From positions 192,765,654 through 192,829,653 of the forward strand of contig JARDYH010000001.1 in NCBI GenBank assembly GCA_029215795.1: DNA of 64,000 nt, in the 5' to 3' direction. The notes beneath the pieces are model-generated. The model was not told where the DNA came from. It saw only the letters and a list, made by a program, of their open reading frames with translations, and did not search any database. This DNA comes from Anniella stebbinsi. Lineage: Eukaryota; Chordata; Lepidosauria; Squamata; Anniellidae. Position numbers and translations under genes: made by a program. The stretch's first letter is position 1; each line of letters opens with the position of its first letter. This document shows, piece after piece, positions 24,501 to 36,545 of this stretch.

Positions 24501-24912
24501 AAGTCCAGTAGAGTTGGAAGTAATTGATTATAATGTAGACATCCCTCTTTACTCTAACCAGTTTAAATATTCGTGACTTAGCTGCTACATCCCTTTATCC
24601 TTACCAGTATTTCTTTTTATTTGACAGTTAGGCTGCAAGATACCGTGATAATATTCAAAGGCCATATTCTTTTCATGGCTAATAGAGAGGCATTGCATGC
24701 CTAGCAGGGAGGTGGGATGCCCATACAGTTGGACTGTCCAAAGCAGTTTACTGCATGGTGCTTGTTGAAAGCATGATGGCTGAAGACCAGATGATATATG
24801 TTAAAGCAGGGTTGGCGAATGTCTTTCAGCCCAAGGTCCAAAATCAATTTCAGGAAAGTTCTTGGGGGGCATATACCAGTGGGGGGGGGCAGGACCAAAA
24901 TGCCAGAATAGC

Positions 24913-24913
<1 letters not shown>

Positions 24914-24949
<36 letters not shown>
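24914..24949. repeat. (ATT)12 microsatellite
   Basis: Twelve ATT units. On the minus strand this is (AAT)n, lying just past the 3' end of the R4/Dong-like fragment. Confidence 0.95.
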
Positions 24950-24954
24950 TCATG

Positions 24955-25400
24955 TCTTTCTCGCTCGTGGCGGTTTTTCTAGAAGGACATGATGGGCTGT
25001 GCCAAGTCATGCTGTCTTTTACAGATTCGGGAATTTCCTGACAATTGAGCATATTTTAAGTATGACTGTTTTCTGGATGTTGGTGTGGATGTATTTTGGT
25101 AGGCCCAGTTTCTGAAGGTTTTCTGTATGGTTTTTTGATGTGATGCCGATGACTGAGGTGACTAACGGAATAATTGTGACCTTTTCCTGATGCCATAGTT
25201 CTTTGACTTCCATGGCCAGTGGTGTATATTTGTCTCGCTTTTCTTCTTCCTTTTCAACAACATTTTTGTCATTCGGTATTGCTATGTCGATGAGGTATGT
25301 GCATTTTTCTTTTTTGTCTATGACCATTATGTCTGGTTGGTTGCAGGGTACTGTCTTGTTCTGTCCCAGTATATTTTATGATCTGCATTGTTGTTGTTAT
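24955..25400 (-). mobile_element. R4/Dong-like LINE 3' end
   Basis: On the minus strand, 25019 to about 25375 encodes the C-terminal endonuclease of a restriction-like-endonuclease LINE. It shows QPDIMVIDKKEK (the PD motif), LIDIAIPND (a second acidic position), then EKEEEKRDKY and a LQKLGLP/ILKICSIVRK tail. I recognise this order from R4/Dong-clade elements. An (AAT)n tract follows its 3' end, fitting the known preference of Dong-type elements for TAA repeats. It is 5'-truncated, and the upstream side also meets a short (ATT)/(GTT) run at 25389-25410. Confidence 0.7.
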
Positions 25401-26465
25401 TATTATTTTACCATAAAGCTCTTTCTGCCAGTAATAAAGTCTTAGGAAACACATTTCAGCCTTATAGGATTTATACTTGCACAATCTAAAAACAAAGATA
25501 GCATGCTTTTTTCAAAAATCAAAAATTATTATTTTACTCATTTGCTAACTTATGCAAATGTAACCTATTGATTAGAACTCACATGATAGTTAGTTAATTG
25601 ATGACATGCCTACTTCATAGACATATCAGGCTCTGCTGCTCTTCTCAGTTGAGTCAGAGGGCCTCTAGTGGTCTTGAAAGTGAAATCTCCAGCATTTTGT
25701 AAGGCCTGGTATGTGCAAAACATCCTCTTGTGTATCATTCTTCCTGTTCATTCATTATAAATGGCTTTGTGAGAAACACTGTTGAATCTGCCCTGAAGAA
25801 GGGGTGTTCAACCCTCAGAGAGAGAGAGACTGCCATTCTGATAACATCTGGTGGCAGATCTCCACTATGGCATTTCTCTTCAGAGGGGTGGGGAAACGAG
25901 AATGAATACAACTCACTAACGCCACATTCACTTTGAAGGCATCCCGTATTTCCTTGCAATTGAAGAAGAGTTTGGAGTAGAGATCAGTTCCAATCAATTA
26001 CACGTGTGAAAATAAGCAATGCTATTTGGTTATTTCCTAAATCGTATAGGCTTCAGGATGTTACATGGTTGAACGTGTTTCTGTTTATATCCATCCCAAA
26101 TGCTAGCAAGGAATGGCCTGTTTTAACTGGAACAGGCCCAAAAGGGGCTCTCCAGCTATGCAGACCCATTTGGGGTTGCAAAGGTAGGGAGGCACTTTCT
26201 CCACAGATGAGGCAGGTGGACTTGTGAAATTCTTGCACATTTCATGATGTGGGATTTACTTTTGCAATAAACAGCAGTAGAGGCTTCTGTTAGTGGCAGG
26301 GAAATGGGAACCCTAATCAGAATTATTTCCCCAGCAATTCCATCATGTGTGTGTGTGTAGGCATTAGGACCGAACACTTTGACAGACAATTGCTTTTAAG
26401 GATCGTTTCAAGAGGTCTCATTTGAGCAAGGGTTCCATCATTCCTTCCCTACAGCTCTCCTACAG

Positions 26466-26590
26466 CAGTGGAAGACAACCTGGTGTGCTCCAGATATTTT
26501 GGATTACAAGTACCACCAGCCCCACCCTAAAAGGCCTCTGGTCAGGCACTTCAGAAGTTGTAGCCCAAAACATCTGGAGAGCTGATAGGC
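26466..26590. repeat. Inverted element with CTCCAGATATTTTGGATTAC
   Basis: The left arm (about 26480-26510) and right arm (TAGCCCAAAACATCTGGAGA, 26560-26580) are imperfect inverted repeats around a GC-rich centre. This is the same style as 20.82 and 43.67 kb. Confidence 0.5.
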
Positions 26591-27864
26591 CCATTCGTGT
26601 CCAAAGGAAGGACTCCTATAACCGTATGATCCTGCTAGGCATTAAATAGCGGTGGCTCCATTCAGATGTAACACTAGATCATAGTTCAATGCTATGTAAA
26701 TAAGCCTTGGGCTCATGCATTTCTCTCTCCCCTTCTCTGGCATGACCACAAGACCAGAAGCATCCACTCCCGCTATGTTAGTTGTTTTGTCCAAACTAGG
26801 GCAATGTGTGTGTAGTTTTGGCTGTGGTTGTCTATAGTATGGCCAACTTCAAAATAATGTTTTTTTGATCCTGGCAAACAAAGTGAAGTTCCTTGTTTGG
26901 ACAAAGAAATAAACTGCAGTTAGCTACAAATGGAAGCTGATGCTTCCAGTCACCTTGCATCCCTGCCACAAGAGAAAAGGGTGCATTTAACTATGGTTCA
27001 GTGCAGGGGTGAGAAGGTTCTTTGGGGGTTGGTGGTGAATGATCCCCACCTGGCCCTCTACAGTCTGAATAACATCGGGGACATGGCTGGAATGAGGGAA
27101 GACAAATTCACCTTAACTGAGGCAGAGACAGGAGTGATTGAGACCCTGCTTTGGTGGGGCTGCTTCCCCCATGCTGCAACTTCTCCAGTGGTGCTCCAGT
27201 TGCTGCCTCAACCACAGTGGGGCTTTGGTGCATGCATACAGGAGGAGGAGTGCCTCAGTTGCGGTAGCTCCACCTATCCTGCACCATCACCTGTTGTGGT
27301 GAAGGTAGCCTCTGGTAGGTGGGGCTTGGGGTTGGGGCAGAGTGTGTGGAGTTTACTCAGGGCAGCAGGGGAATCTCCATGGGTTAGCGTTTCCTGTTTC
27401 TATTTTCCATCCCAACCCATGCCTGTGTAGGCCAATATATAGTGTGCGTAGGGGTAGGTTTATTTCTCAGGCATTGTTTGACCCTGGCAGTCGGTGGAGA
27501 AGGTGAGTGTTCCTTTTATCCTCCTCCTTCAGTGAGTCCAGTTCTATGACTAATCACTTGTGTGCAGTCCAAAGGCCTTGCAAAGGCTCGTGTTTTGCTT
27601 ATCGGTGGTGTACTCCCCAGTGCTTTTCTTCCTGACAAGCGTGATTAAAATTAATTGCATACAATGCTTATTGGATTGCAGCCTGAAGAACTCAGCAGAT
27701 ATCAGTTTTGCATTGTGACACCTTACTCAGGTCGGTGTGATAAGCCATCTTGAGGTCACGGCAGAGCTAAATTCCAAGACCCGTAATTTTAGACTGTCAT
27801 TTTCTTTCAGCATGTTCTGGCTTTTTCAGCAACAGTTGATCCAAGAAACACACCCATAGATCAA

Positions 27865-30079
27865 GTTCTTTGGCCCATAGATTTAATTGCTAGTGAATTG
27901 TTTCAAGACCTAACTAGGGCTATCGATACGATTGCCCCCAAACGTCCTCTCCAACCTGCTTCCAATCGGGCACCCTGGTACACAGAAGATCTCAGGGAGT
28001 TGAAGCGAGGAGGACAATGTCTGGAGCACCAATGGCAGAAAACTCAACTTACATCCGACAAGACACAACATAGAGAACATCTCTGTTCCTATGGGGTGGC
28101 AATACGTGCAGCGAAGAAAGCTTTCTTCTCTGCACGCATTGCGTCTGCGAACTTGCATACAGCAGAACTGTTCAGGGTGGTGAGAGGGTCTAACCCGGGC
28201 ACCTTCCCCCCTGAATCTGACCTTAGAGCCTTTGGTAGTTCACTGTGATGTCTTTAATGATCATTTCACAGATAAAATCTCTCAGATAGGAGCCGACTTA
28301 GATGCCGTCATTATAGCAAAGGCTGACAATGGAGTGTCCAGCAACTCCACGAGTAGAATTACACTGGATCAGTTTCAGTTGGTGAGTACCAAGGACGTGG
28401 ACAAGCTGCTTGGAAGAGTGAGGAGGACTACTTGCCCTCTCGATCCCTGTCCTTCTTGGCTGGTTGCCCAGGGAGAAGATGCAATTAGACTACAACTACA
28501 ACTTATTATTAATGCATCTCTCAGGGAAGGGAGTTTTCCATCATGTTTAAAAGAAGCGGTGGTATGGCCACTTCTAAAATAAAAACCTCCCAGGATTCCC
28601 TGGACCTTAATAACTACAGACCAATATCAAATCTTCCGTTTCTGGGCAAGGTGAATGAGAGAGCAGTTGCCTTCTAACTCCAAGCAGTTTTGGATGATAC
28701 AGGTTTTCTAGACCCATTTCATACCAGCTTCAGGGCAGGATATGGAGTTGCAACCGCAATGGTCACCTTAGTGGATGATCTACGCTTCAGTATTCACAGG
28801 GGGAGTGTGTCCCTGCTGTTACTTCTGGATCTCTCAGTGGCTTTTGATACCATTGACCATGGTATCCTTCTGGAATGCCTGAGGGGATTGGGAATTGGAG
28901 GCACTGTGCTTCAGTGGTTCCGGTCCTACCTCTCGGGCAGGTTCCAGATGATGATGCTTGGGGATAGTTGCTCCTCAAAGACTGAGCTGCTGTTTAACAT
29001 CTACATGAAACCGCTGGGAGAGATCATCTGGAGGCATGGGGCAGGTTGCTAACAGTACACTGATGACACCCAAATATATTTCTCTATGCCTTTGACAACA
29101 GCGTCAGCTAAGGATGGTGTGTCTCCTTTGAATGAATGCTTGGAGGCGGTAATGGGCTGGACAAGGAAAAACAAATTAAGCTGAATCCAGACAAGATGGA
29201 CGTGCTTACTGTCAAAGGCCCCAATCTGGGTTTGGAGGTGTGTCATCCAGTTCTAGATGAGGTTACACGCCCCCTGAAGGGCTGTGTTCGCAGCTTGGGG
29301 GTGCTCCTGGATCCGTCGCTCCAAATGGCAACTCAGATGGGACTGCCAGGAGTCACTACTATCAGCTTCGGCTGATACACCAGCTGCATCCCTTTCTAGA
29401 GTTGGAAGACCTAAACATAGTAGTGCACGCGCTGGTAACTTCGAGGCTCAACTTCTGCAATGCGCTGTACATAGGGCTACCTCTGTGCCTAGTCCAGAAA
29501 CTTCAACTAGTTCAAAATATGGCAGCCAGGTTGGTCACCGGTACACCTAGGGTTGACCATATTACACCAGCTTTAAAATCACTCCACTGGCTGCCAATTA
29601 GTTTCTGGGTGAAGTACAAAATGTTGGTCATTACCTTTAAAGACCTACACAGTTTGGGTCCTGGTTACCTTCAGGATTGCCTTCTCCCATACAATCCGCC
29701 CTGCACGCTCAGGTCCTCTGGGAAGAATTTACTACAGTCAGCAAAAACTAGGCTGACAACCATTACCCAGAGGACCTTCTCTTCTGCCACTCCTAGACTG
29801 TGGAATGGCCTGCCTGCAGAGATTCGCCAACTGAACAGTCTTCCAGAATTTAAGAAGTCTATAAAGATTGATCTCTTCCGGCAGGCCTACCCAGTCAAAT
29901 TTTTTGAGTTTTATTGGTATTTTAACAATGTAGTAGTTTTTATATGTTTTAATCAGTTTTACGTATTTTATATCATTTGTTTTTAATGTTGTTCCCTTCC
30001 TCGATCCAGAGGGAGAGGCGGGTAAGAAGTAAGTAAATAAATAAATATATTAGTAGTAGTAGTAGTAGTAGTAGTAGTA
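27865..30079 (+). mobile_element. L2 LINE (subfamily A) copy 1, broken
   Basis: A 5'-truncated L2, running from the linker before the RT (APKRPL...RAPWYTEDLRELKR at about 27940-28010) through RT, thumb and 3' UTR to a GAGAGGCGGGTAAG stem and a (TAG)n tail at 30050-30079. The left boundary is approximate. It is closely related to the 41.3-kb copy in the same orientation. Confidence 0.88.
27898..29986 (+). pseudogene. L2 ORF2 pseudogene
   Basis: Coding remains in at least four shifted pieces: 27898-28248 (pre-RT linker), 28232-28582 (start of RT, ending at a stop after WPLLK), 28690-29052 (motif A LLDLSVAFD), 29136-29375, and 29402-29986 (C-terminal LVQNMAARLVTGTPR...LWNGLP). Compared with the 41.3-kb copy, about 36 nt are missing near 28987, removing the GVPQG motif B. 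The YADD region is mutated (stop codon before YTDD near 29050). It cannot encode a working reverse transcriptase. Confidence 0.88.
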
Positions 30080-30317
30080 TTTTGCAGTACCACTGTGCAA
30101 GTCAAGCCGTGATGATTATCACAACCTGTCAAAACAAAAGTTTGAAATGCTCATCTGATTCCGCATTTTAGATGGTTCTCTGCAAAAACAGGACCAATTT
30201 TTCTATGAGAGATGGGCTATCTGTTCAGGGTGGCATTTGATGAGTAGTCTTCATTTGACAAGTGGACTGATATGGAGAGAGATGCTCTGAGGCCATACAT
30301 GTTTTTAAAGGCTAAGG

Positions 30318-30382
30318 TCATTAAGATTGCAACCTTATGCCCATTGAAGTCAACGGGACTTACTTTTGACTAGGCAGTACAC
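30318..30382. repeat. 'ACTTACT' module
   Basis: ATTGCAACCTTATGCCCATT, then GAAGTCAACGGGACTTACTT. A clear copy. Confidence 0.5.
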
Positions 30383-31353
30383 TAATGAAGGTAGAGGTAT
30401 TTGTTGGTGGGGACTATTATGCTGAATGAGGGTGAGGGCTGGCCATGGGAGCTGGGAACCAGAAGCTGTGGGAGAAGCTACTGATTAGGGCTGAAGGGCA
30501 AACCAAGAGGCAAGACCAAGGAAGGACCAAGGCTGCAGGAACACCGTCGCGCTCAAGCAAGGCTCAACAGGATCAGGAAGCCCTTTATGCCCCTTCCTGC
30601 ATGGAAGAATCCAGTAGCCACTGAGAGGGCTGCCACTTCTGTTCAGTGGCTTACCATACAGATCCAGTGGCCTCTGACAATGAGCCCTTTTGAGTAAAAT
30701 AAATAAATTAATAAATAAATGCGCCATACAGACATGCCTGGTAAGGCTGTGAGCACATGAATTCCCAGTCATTAGTTTGTGTTCCAAATAATGGTTTGTG
30801 AGCATGTGTGAATGCTTTTATATCCCCAAGTTTTCATGCGTCGGCTGCGCTCCCTGCCTTGTGCTAAATGTTGACTGATACGATGCTGAGAGTGTGGAAG
30901 AGCTAGGAAGGAGAGGTGTTTGCATTTGTACATGTTTGCAATGATAGGAACTTGGAGACAGGGGGCGGGGATTAGTTTGAATAAATACCTTGATTTTTAC
31001 TACCAGAGCAAGGCATACCACCCTTCGGATCTAATTATGTTAGGTATGTTGTCTTTGAAGGATTATAACTGTGCGACGTCATTAAAGGTGCCTATTATAA
31101 TACCAGCCACATGCTCTTGACTCTGGCATCCTGTTAATCAGTACATTCAGTTTAAGCTTAGCTCCTGTTCCCTACTTAGTCTGGCTGACAAAGGCCTGCA
31201 GAAGGGAGATTGTGCCAGTAATAATATAAATCTGGCAGGTGCTTTCTACTTCCCCTTCTGAGAAATCATGGAACTGCATTGAGACTTTGAGAATTTCAGA
31301 TAGCATATGCCTTCCACTTTCAGTAAACAAGCCCTGCTCTTCTCGTGAGCAAT

Positions 31354-31510
31354 AACAACAACAACAACAACAACAACAACAATAATAATAATTTATAGCC
31401 CGCCTCTCCCTCCGGATCGAGGGGGGGAACAACAATAAATATAAACACAAGGACCACAAAATAGATAAGATATTTAAACAAATAAAAACTAATACATCAA
31501 TTAAGTATTT
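31354..31510 (-). mobile_element. L2 (subfamily A) 3' end with (AAC)n(AAT)n tail
   Basis: The reverse complement of the subfamily A terminus, CCCGCCTCTCCCTCCGGATC at about 31398, is preceded on the plus strand by (AAC)9 and (AAT)4, which form its 3' tail. Only about 110 bp of element body is kept. Confidence 0.75.
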
Positions 31511-31894
31511 GCAAACAAGTAAGTCCCAAGACAGCACATTTCTGTTTAAATCTCTGTATTGCTCTGCTCCTTGTTGGAGCAACATACATACAATCCTGTC
31601 TGTTATCCAGTTCCTGTGCCACTCGGAGCTCTCCATGGTGCTGATCTCTTTCTGTCTTACTTCCTGTGAAACCAGGACCCTGCTTAAGATCTGATCCATA
31701 GCGGAACCCTGGAACGTCAAAGAGCCTCATCAAAACCCACAGCCTAAAACCCACCCAACCTCTTTCCCCTACCACACCACTGCTAGTTCTCTTTGTTCCA
31801 CCCATGTTTACTCTCCTATTCCCCCTTCCCCACTTTACAAGGCAGAACAGGTTTTTCTCATTTGTCTTTCTCTTCTCCCCCCACCCCACTTTAT

Positions 31895-32052
31895 CTTTTA
31901 GAAGAGTTTGGGCGTGCTACAGAGTAAAGCTGCAGTTGCACCCAACATGTTGCTTTCCTCAGCATGCGTCTGGGCCCATGTGGCCATCTAGAGGCCACAT
32001 GGAGAAATGAAGACGTAGCTTCCTCTGTAGCACACCCAAACCCTTCCAAAAG
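31895..32052. mobile_element. Palindromic MITE, about 158 bp
   Basis: CTTTTAGAAGAGTTTGGGCG then TGCTACAGAG at the left is mirrored by CTCTGTAGCACACCCAAACC then CTTCCAAAAG at the right. The centre has the palindromic pair CCATGTGGCC/GGCCACATGG. Non-coding and likely a DNA-transposon derivative. Confidence 0.65.
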
Positions 32053-32689
32053 TGAAAGAAAGAAATAAAAATAAAGAAATAAAGAAATAAAAAAAGGCAG
32101 TGCTGCCTTGGAAGAAGGTATGGTGGGAGGTGAGCAAGTGAAGCACCGGTAATGGAAACATGAGTGGAGCACTGGTGGAGCATCAGTGGGGGGAGGAAAT
32201 GCTGCAATTGGGGGCTCTAAGGGCTGTGGAGCTCCAGACCACCACCCTGAGGTCTGGCTTTAGTGGTGTCATTGGCCAGATGTGGAGGCGCCATTTGAAC
32301 ACCTCTTGATGAGACAAACACATTGGTCTACCATTGTATCGAGGCCAGATGTGGCTGTAAATGTATCATTGCAGGAGAAACAGATGCAAAATATCCAAAA
32401 TTTATTATAGTATTTATATTTATAAAGTTGCCAAGTCATGCTTTTTGATTGTGTTACTCTTTTTCAAGGCGGTACAGGGTTGGCTTGAGGCACCTCAGAC
32501 CAATTTGGGATGGTGGTGGGCCACTCCACTTGCACAGGAAAGCCAATGTGAAGCCATCCATGAGTCCATTGGACTCTTCTGTCCCCTCCTCACTCACTCC
32601 CTGAGCACAGAACTACTTTGCTGTCCATCTTTCTCCATTAGAGCTGAGATTTCAAACTGATGTATGCATAGATCTATGGTTGCAAACTC

Positions 32690-33110
32690 AACAGAGCCCC
32701 CATCTTACTTTTAAATTACAGCTCCAATGGAGGAGGACAGACGGTAAACATAAGTCCTGTGGTGGTGGCTCTGGGTTTTGGGGGTGGAGCCCAGCTTTCC
32801 TGGGTGCCTGCCACGTGGCTGTGGGATGGGTGACCGGGAACTCACAAAAGCTGACCCGCTTCGGGGGATGGGGGGTTGGAACCTCAATTCAGATTCAGTT
32901 CTGAAGCGAGGCAACCCAGCCCTGAAGCACCCTGAGTCAAATCGGGGCCATTTCAGAGGCTCCAAAATGGCCTCCAAGGTGAGTCAATTGGTGTTTGCAC
33001 AGCCCTACATATTTGTATGCATTTTTAAATGTGAGCACTCCATTGCAAAATTCGGAAAGTGTGGATTTCAAATGACAACTGTGTTTTAGTTCATTGATTG
33101 GTTTGAAAAT
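32690..33110. repeat. Composite non-coding repeat
   Basis: A GC-rich block with GAAGCACCCTGAGTCAAATC resembles the repeat at 54.74-55.33 kb (CTGAAGCACCAAATTGGCC). It is followed by an AT-rich block with TTGCAAAATTCGGAAAGTG like that at 2.99 kb. Open frames of about 100 codons here are judged spurious. Confidence 0.35.
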
Positions 33111-33805
33111 GCAAAATCAAATGCGAAGTGAATGCATTTCCCAGCTGTATTCTGGATGGTAATGGCTCAGGATGGAAAACCGTTAAAAAAGAGCACATCA
33201 CAGTTCTTGGATAATGATAATGAGTCACACTTCCTTTTTTCTGTTTTTGGCTGCCAAAATAATTGCCATTGCCAATATGTTTCCCCAACAAATCACAATC
33301 TGGTGTGTTAAAACTATGCAATTTCCAAGAAGAATCACAGTTGGTTGTGAACTCAAATTATAATTTATTTTCTCTATAATATTTAGCATTTGTTGCCAAA
33401 GCATCTTAATTTCATTATATTCCTGCTATGTGTGGAAATACTGATTCCATCTTGGTTTTATATCTTAGTATACCTTTAGTCTCTTATCTTGTAAGTCCAG
33501 TAGTGAAAAGATAGATTTTCTAAAAAGTATTTTTTTAAAAGTTAAACAGGGTGATAACTTTACATTCTATCTAATGATAAACTTCCAAATATCCAAAAAT
33601 ATAAATCTATGCAGAGGTTTCTCCCATTTTTTCTTATTTATTTCCTGACCCTGACCCAAATTCTATCACAATTTATGACATCTACCCTCCTCCTTTGATT
33701 TAAACTCAGCAGCAATAAATTCTTCCAAGTGCTGGCAAGTGTCAATCTCTATCACCACCTTTATATTGCTGATATAGAAACTACATTGCAAATGGTGAGC
33801 ATGCT

Positions 33806-33880
33806 TACTAGAAATAAGCCCCATTGTGTTCAGTGGGGCTTACTTCCAGGTAAGTGTGCCTAGGACTCCAGCCACAGATA
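33806..33880. repeat. 'ACTTACT' module
   Basis: AAATAAGCCCCATTGTGTTC, then GTGGGGCTTACTTCC and AGGTAAGTGTGCCTAGGA. A well-preserved copy. Confidence 0.5.
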
Positions 33881-34612
33881 GGATGTATACATGGTCCACA
33901 CAGGAATATAAACTCACAGCTGGCTCACTGCATTTGAAGTGATGGTTGGATCAGATTACAACAGCGCACCATGTATTATTCTGTCCAGGAACACTTTTTG
34001 AAATCATCCCATTATTAGTCACATCTATGAAGAGCACTTCATTTATTTTAATATTTTGAATAAAGCGACAGAAAATAATGCTGACTCTTCTCAACTTTGG
34101 TTTCTCCTTAACTTTGTTGCATGCTATTTCCTGAACATTGCAGATCAGTGTAGGACTTGTAACAAAATGCTGCAGTGTGGAGTGTTTCTGGTCACTATTT
34201 CATTTTCTTCCCTTTCCCCACCATTCCACCCCCAGTTGAGGCTGATGGTTCCTATGTCACACTAGGGTGAGGAATCCACTCTTGAGTTTCAGTCAGAACC
34301 AGACAGAATTCTGAAAGAGCTATCCAAAACCCTTTGCACCTTGGATAGCTCCTTTCGAGTTCTGACTGAAACCCAGGGCAGATTCACTGCCCCCATGACA
34401 TTGGAGCCACCAGCCTCACTGCCCACCCCTAAAAGTCAGCCTTCTATGGCCACTGAGCATGCTCATTCTTCATTGGGCTTCGGGCTTTCTCTGCCATATT
34501 TTTTGTATACTTCTGCAGAACTTGGGGTTCCATCAAACATGGTGACATCTCCCTTTTCTGTGATGGTAATGCTATTTTGGCTACATAAATAGTGCCACTC
34601 GTAACCTGAAGA

Positions 34613-34632
34613 AAAAAAGAAAGAAAGAAAGA
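34613..34632. repeat. (AAAG)n microsatellite
   Basis: About five units. Confidence 0.85.
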
Positions 34633-35715
34633 TTTAGATTAGTGCTGAATAAACTGCCTGCGTAAACAAAGCAATGCAGGGCTGGAGACCAGACTGCTCT
34701 CCTCAGAGATCCCATGAGGGGAGGGCATGATGGGGCATTGAAAGAAGGTGAGGGCCAAATCATGCCCCCCCCCAGGAACTTTCTAAAACAGCTACATCTA
34801 ACACAGTAGCTAAGGGGTATCATCACAAAAGGTAGGTAACCAGGGCCTCCTTGTAATCAAGTACTAACTGTGTTAGTATGAGGTGTATTGTCTGTCAGTA
34901 GGAGCATCATACTTCCTGAAATGACTACTTTTGCTCCAGAAACTGAACCCCAGGATTAAGTCAGGTGTAAATTGGTGCCTGTTGTGGGTGGAAGATTTTG
35001 TAGCTTCGATTTGGGTATATCAATCCAGAAGACTCCACACTTTTTAGCACTCTGTTGGCTCAATGGATTTTGACCAAAGATTTTTATTTCAATGTTTGCA
35101 TTCTGTGAAGCTAAGTACGTCAACCTTGGTAATCCTTCCATTCAGGCAGATAGGTCAAGAATAGCTAGCATTTTAGAATGGCCTTCTTAACAGGTCAAGT
35201 TGTTATGCTCTGGACTTACATTGTGCTTTGTGCAGCTTGTAAGGTATTGTAGTTTTATTTTTTGTTTCTTTTGCCCTGAGTAAGAATATTTTATATAAAA
35301 AAGACATAGCTGCCTTGCACTTTTTAAAGGAGCAAAATACAGGTGTACAGTAAATTCCTAATTGCAAAGTCATGAAATATTTCTTCTTCTTTGTGCAGAA
35401 CTAGTTACTTTGCCAAAATGTTGCGTATACCAAGAATGAGTGACAAAATGGTCATGTTTACACATCCATAAAGAGTCCTGGTTTAGTAAGCCGTTGTTGT
35501 TGTTGGATTATTATGATTATTGCATTTTTATCCCACCCTTTAGCCAAAAAGGCTCCCAAAGCAGCTTACAATGATATTTCTTAAGACAGTCCCTGCAATC
35601 TAAAAATCTAACATTCTAAAAAACACAACACAAAAGGAAAGGGGATTGGGAGCAAGGAGGGGGAAAAGCAAATTTAGGCACTAAATTCTTAGTTGCAAAG
35701 TTCTATAGATCATGG

Positions 35716-36110
35716 ATAGGGATGTCACAAGAGCCTGTCTGAGTCTGGGACTTCAATGGATTCCCACTTCTCCACTTCCCCCAGGCCTAGTCAGGTGCCT
35801 GTGGCATGAGCGTGGACCCGCAATCAAGTGCCCACAACACCCCTACGAGTGCACAGCAGCCATCCACCCCCACTGCCAAAATTGTGCACTTCCCCCTCAC
35901 TGTGTTAATGGCTGCAAAGGCCCAATTGTTGCAGTGGGGGAAGTGCACAATGTTGGCAGTGAGGGCGGGCAGCTGTTGAGCGCTTGTCCAGCTGAGCCTC
36001 AGAAGAAGCTTGTGCAGTCTGGCAAGCAGGGCGGATGGTGGCGACGGTGACAGGGCGATCATCTGATGGGGCGGACACGGGTGAGTTCACACACCACTAG
36101 CATGGGTGCA
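35716..36110. repeat. GC-rich hairpin repeat, copy 2
   Basis: Central foldback 35871-35961: CACTGCCAAAATTGTGCACT (left) against the complement of GTGCACAATGTTGGCAGTG (right). The order of blocks, including the final GGGTGAGTTC, matches the 2.33-2.56 kb repeat. Probably a non-autonomous DNA element. Confidence 0.5.
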
Positions 36111-36324
36111 GTGGAAAGGCTGCTGCTGCTTCTCCCTTTCCTTCTAATAGCCTCATACAGATCCAGGCACTACGGAGAGGTGCCTGACTGCCACTTCCTT
36201 TCCCTCGGATGGCAGCAGTGACAGCTAGTAGCAGGGGGGAGGGGGCTCTTAGCTGGAGCTGGATCCAGACATGTTGGAGAGGTGCCCAACTGCTGCTTCC
36301 TCTTCCTCTGATAGCCTCAGCAGT

Positions 36325-36545
36325 GACATTTTGTAAACCATGATATGAACAAGTAGGGTGTTGGTACATGCAGACTGTTTGTTCCAACTTCACTGCTCCC
36401 TTCACAAGAGTGGGTAAACAGGATTATGGGTTTGTTCACTCCAACAAACCAGGATTCATAAACCAACAACAAACTGTGGTTTAAAGATGGTTTACATCCT
36501 GGCTTGTTTGGATGCACTTTATCATAATTCTGGCTTTCGACATTG
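36325..36545. repeat. AACCATGGTTTG-type element
   Basis: TTTTGTAAACCATGATATGA at the left and AAACTGTGGTTTAAAGATGG / TTTGTTCACTCCAACAAACC within. It belongs loosely with the 6.14, 54.35 and 55.6 kb fragments. Confidence 0.35.

Noticed and set aside
26930..27430. 166-codon open frame on the plus strand
   Set aside because: No recognisable domain and GC-rich local composition. No splice or promoter context makes it convincing.
31172..31720. 182-codon open frame on the minus strand
   Set aside because: It passes through the (AAC)n/(AAT)n tract and an L2 tail; low-complexity cysteine run, not a gene.
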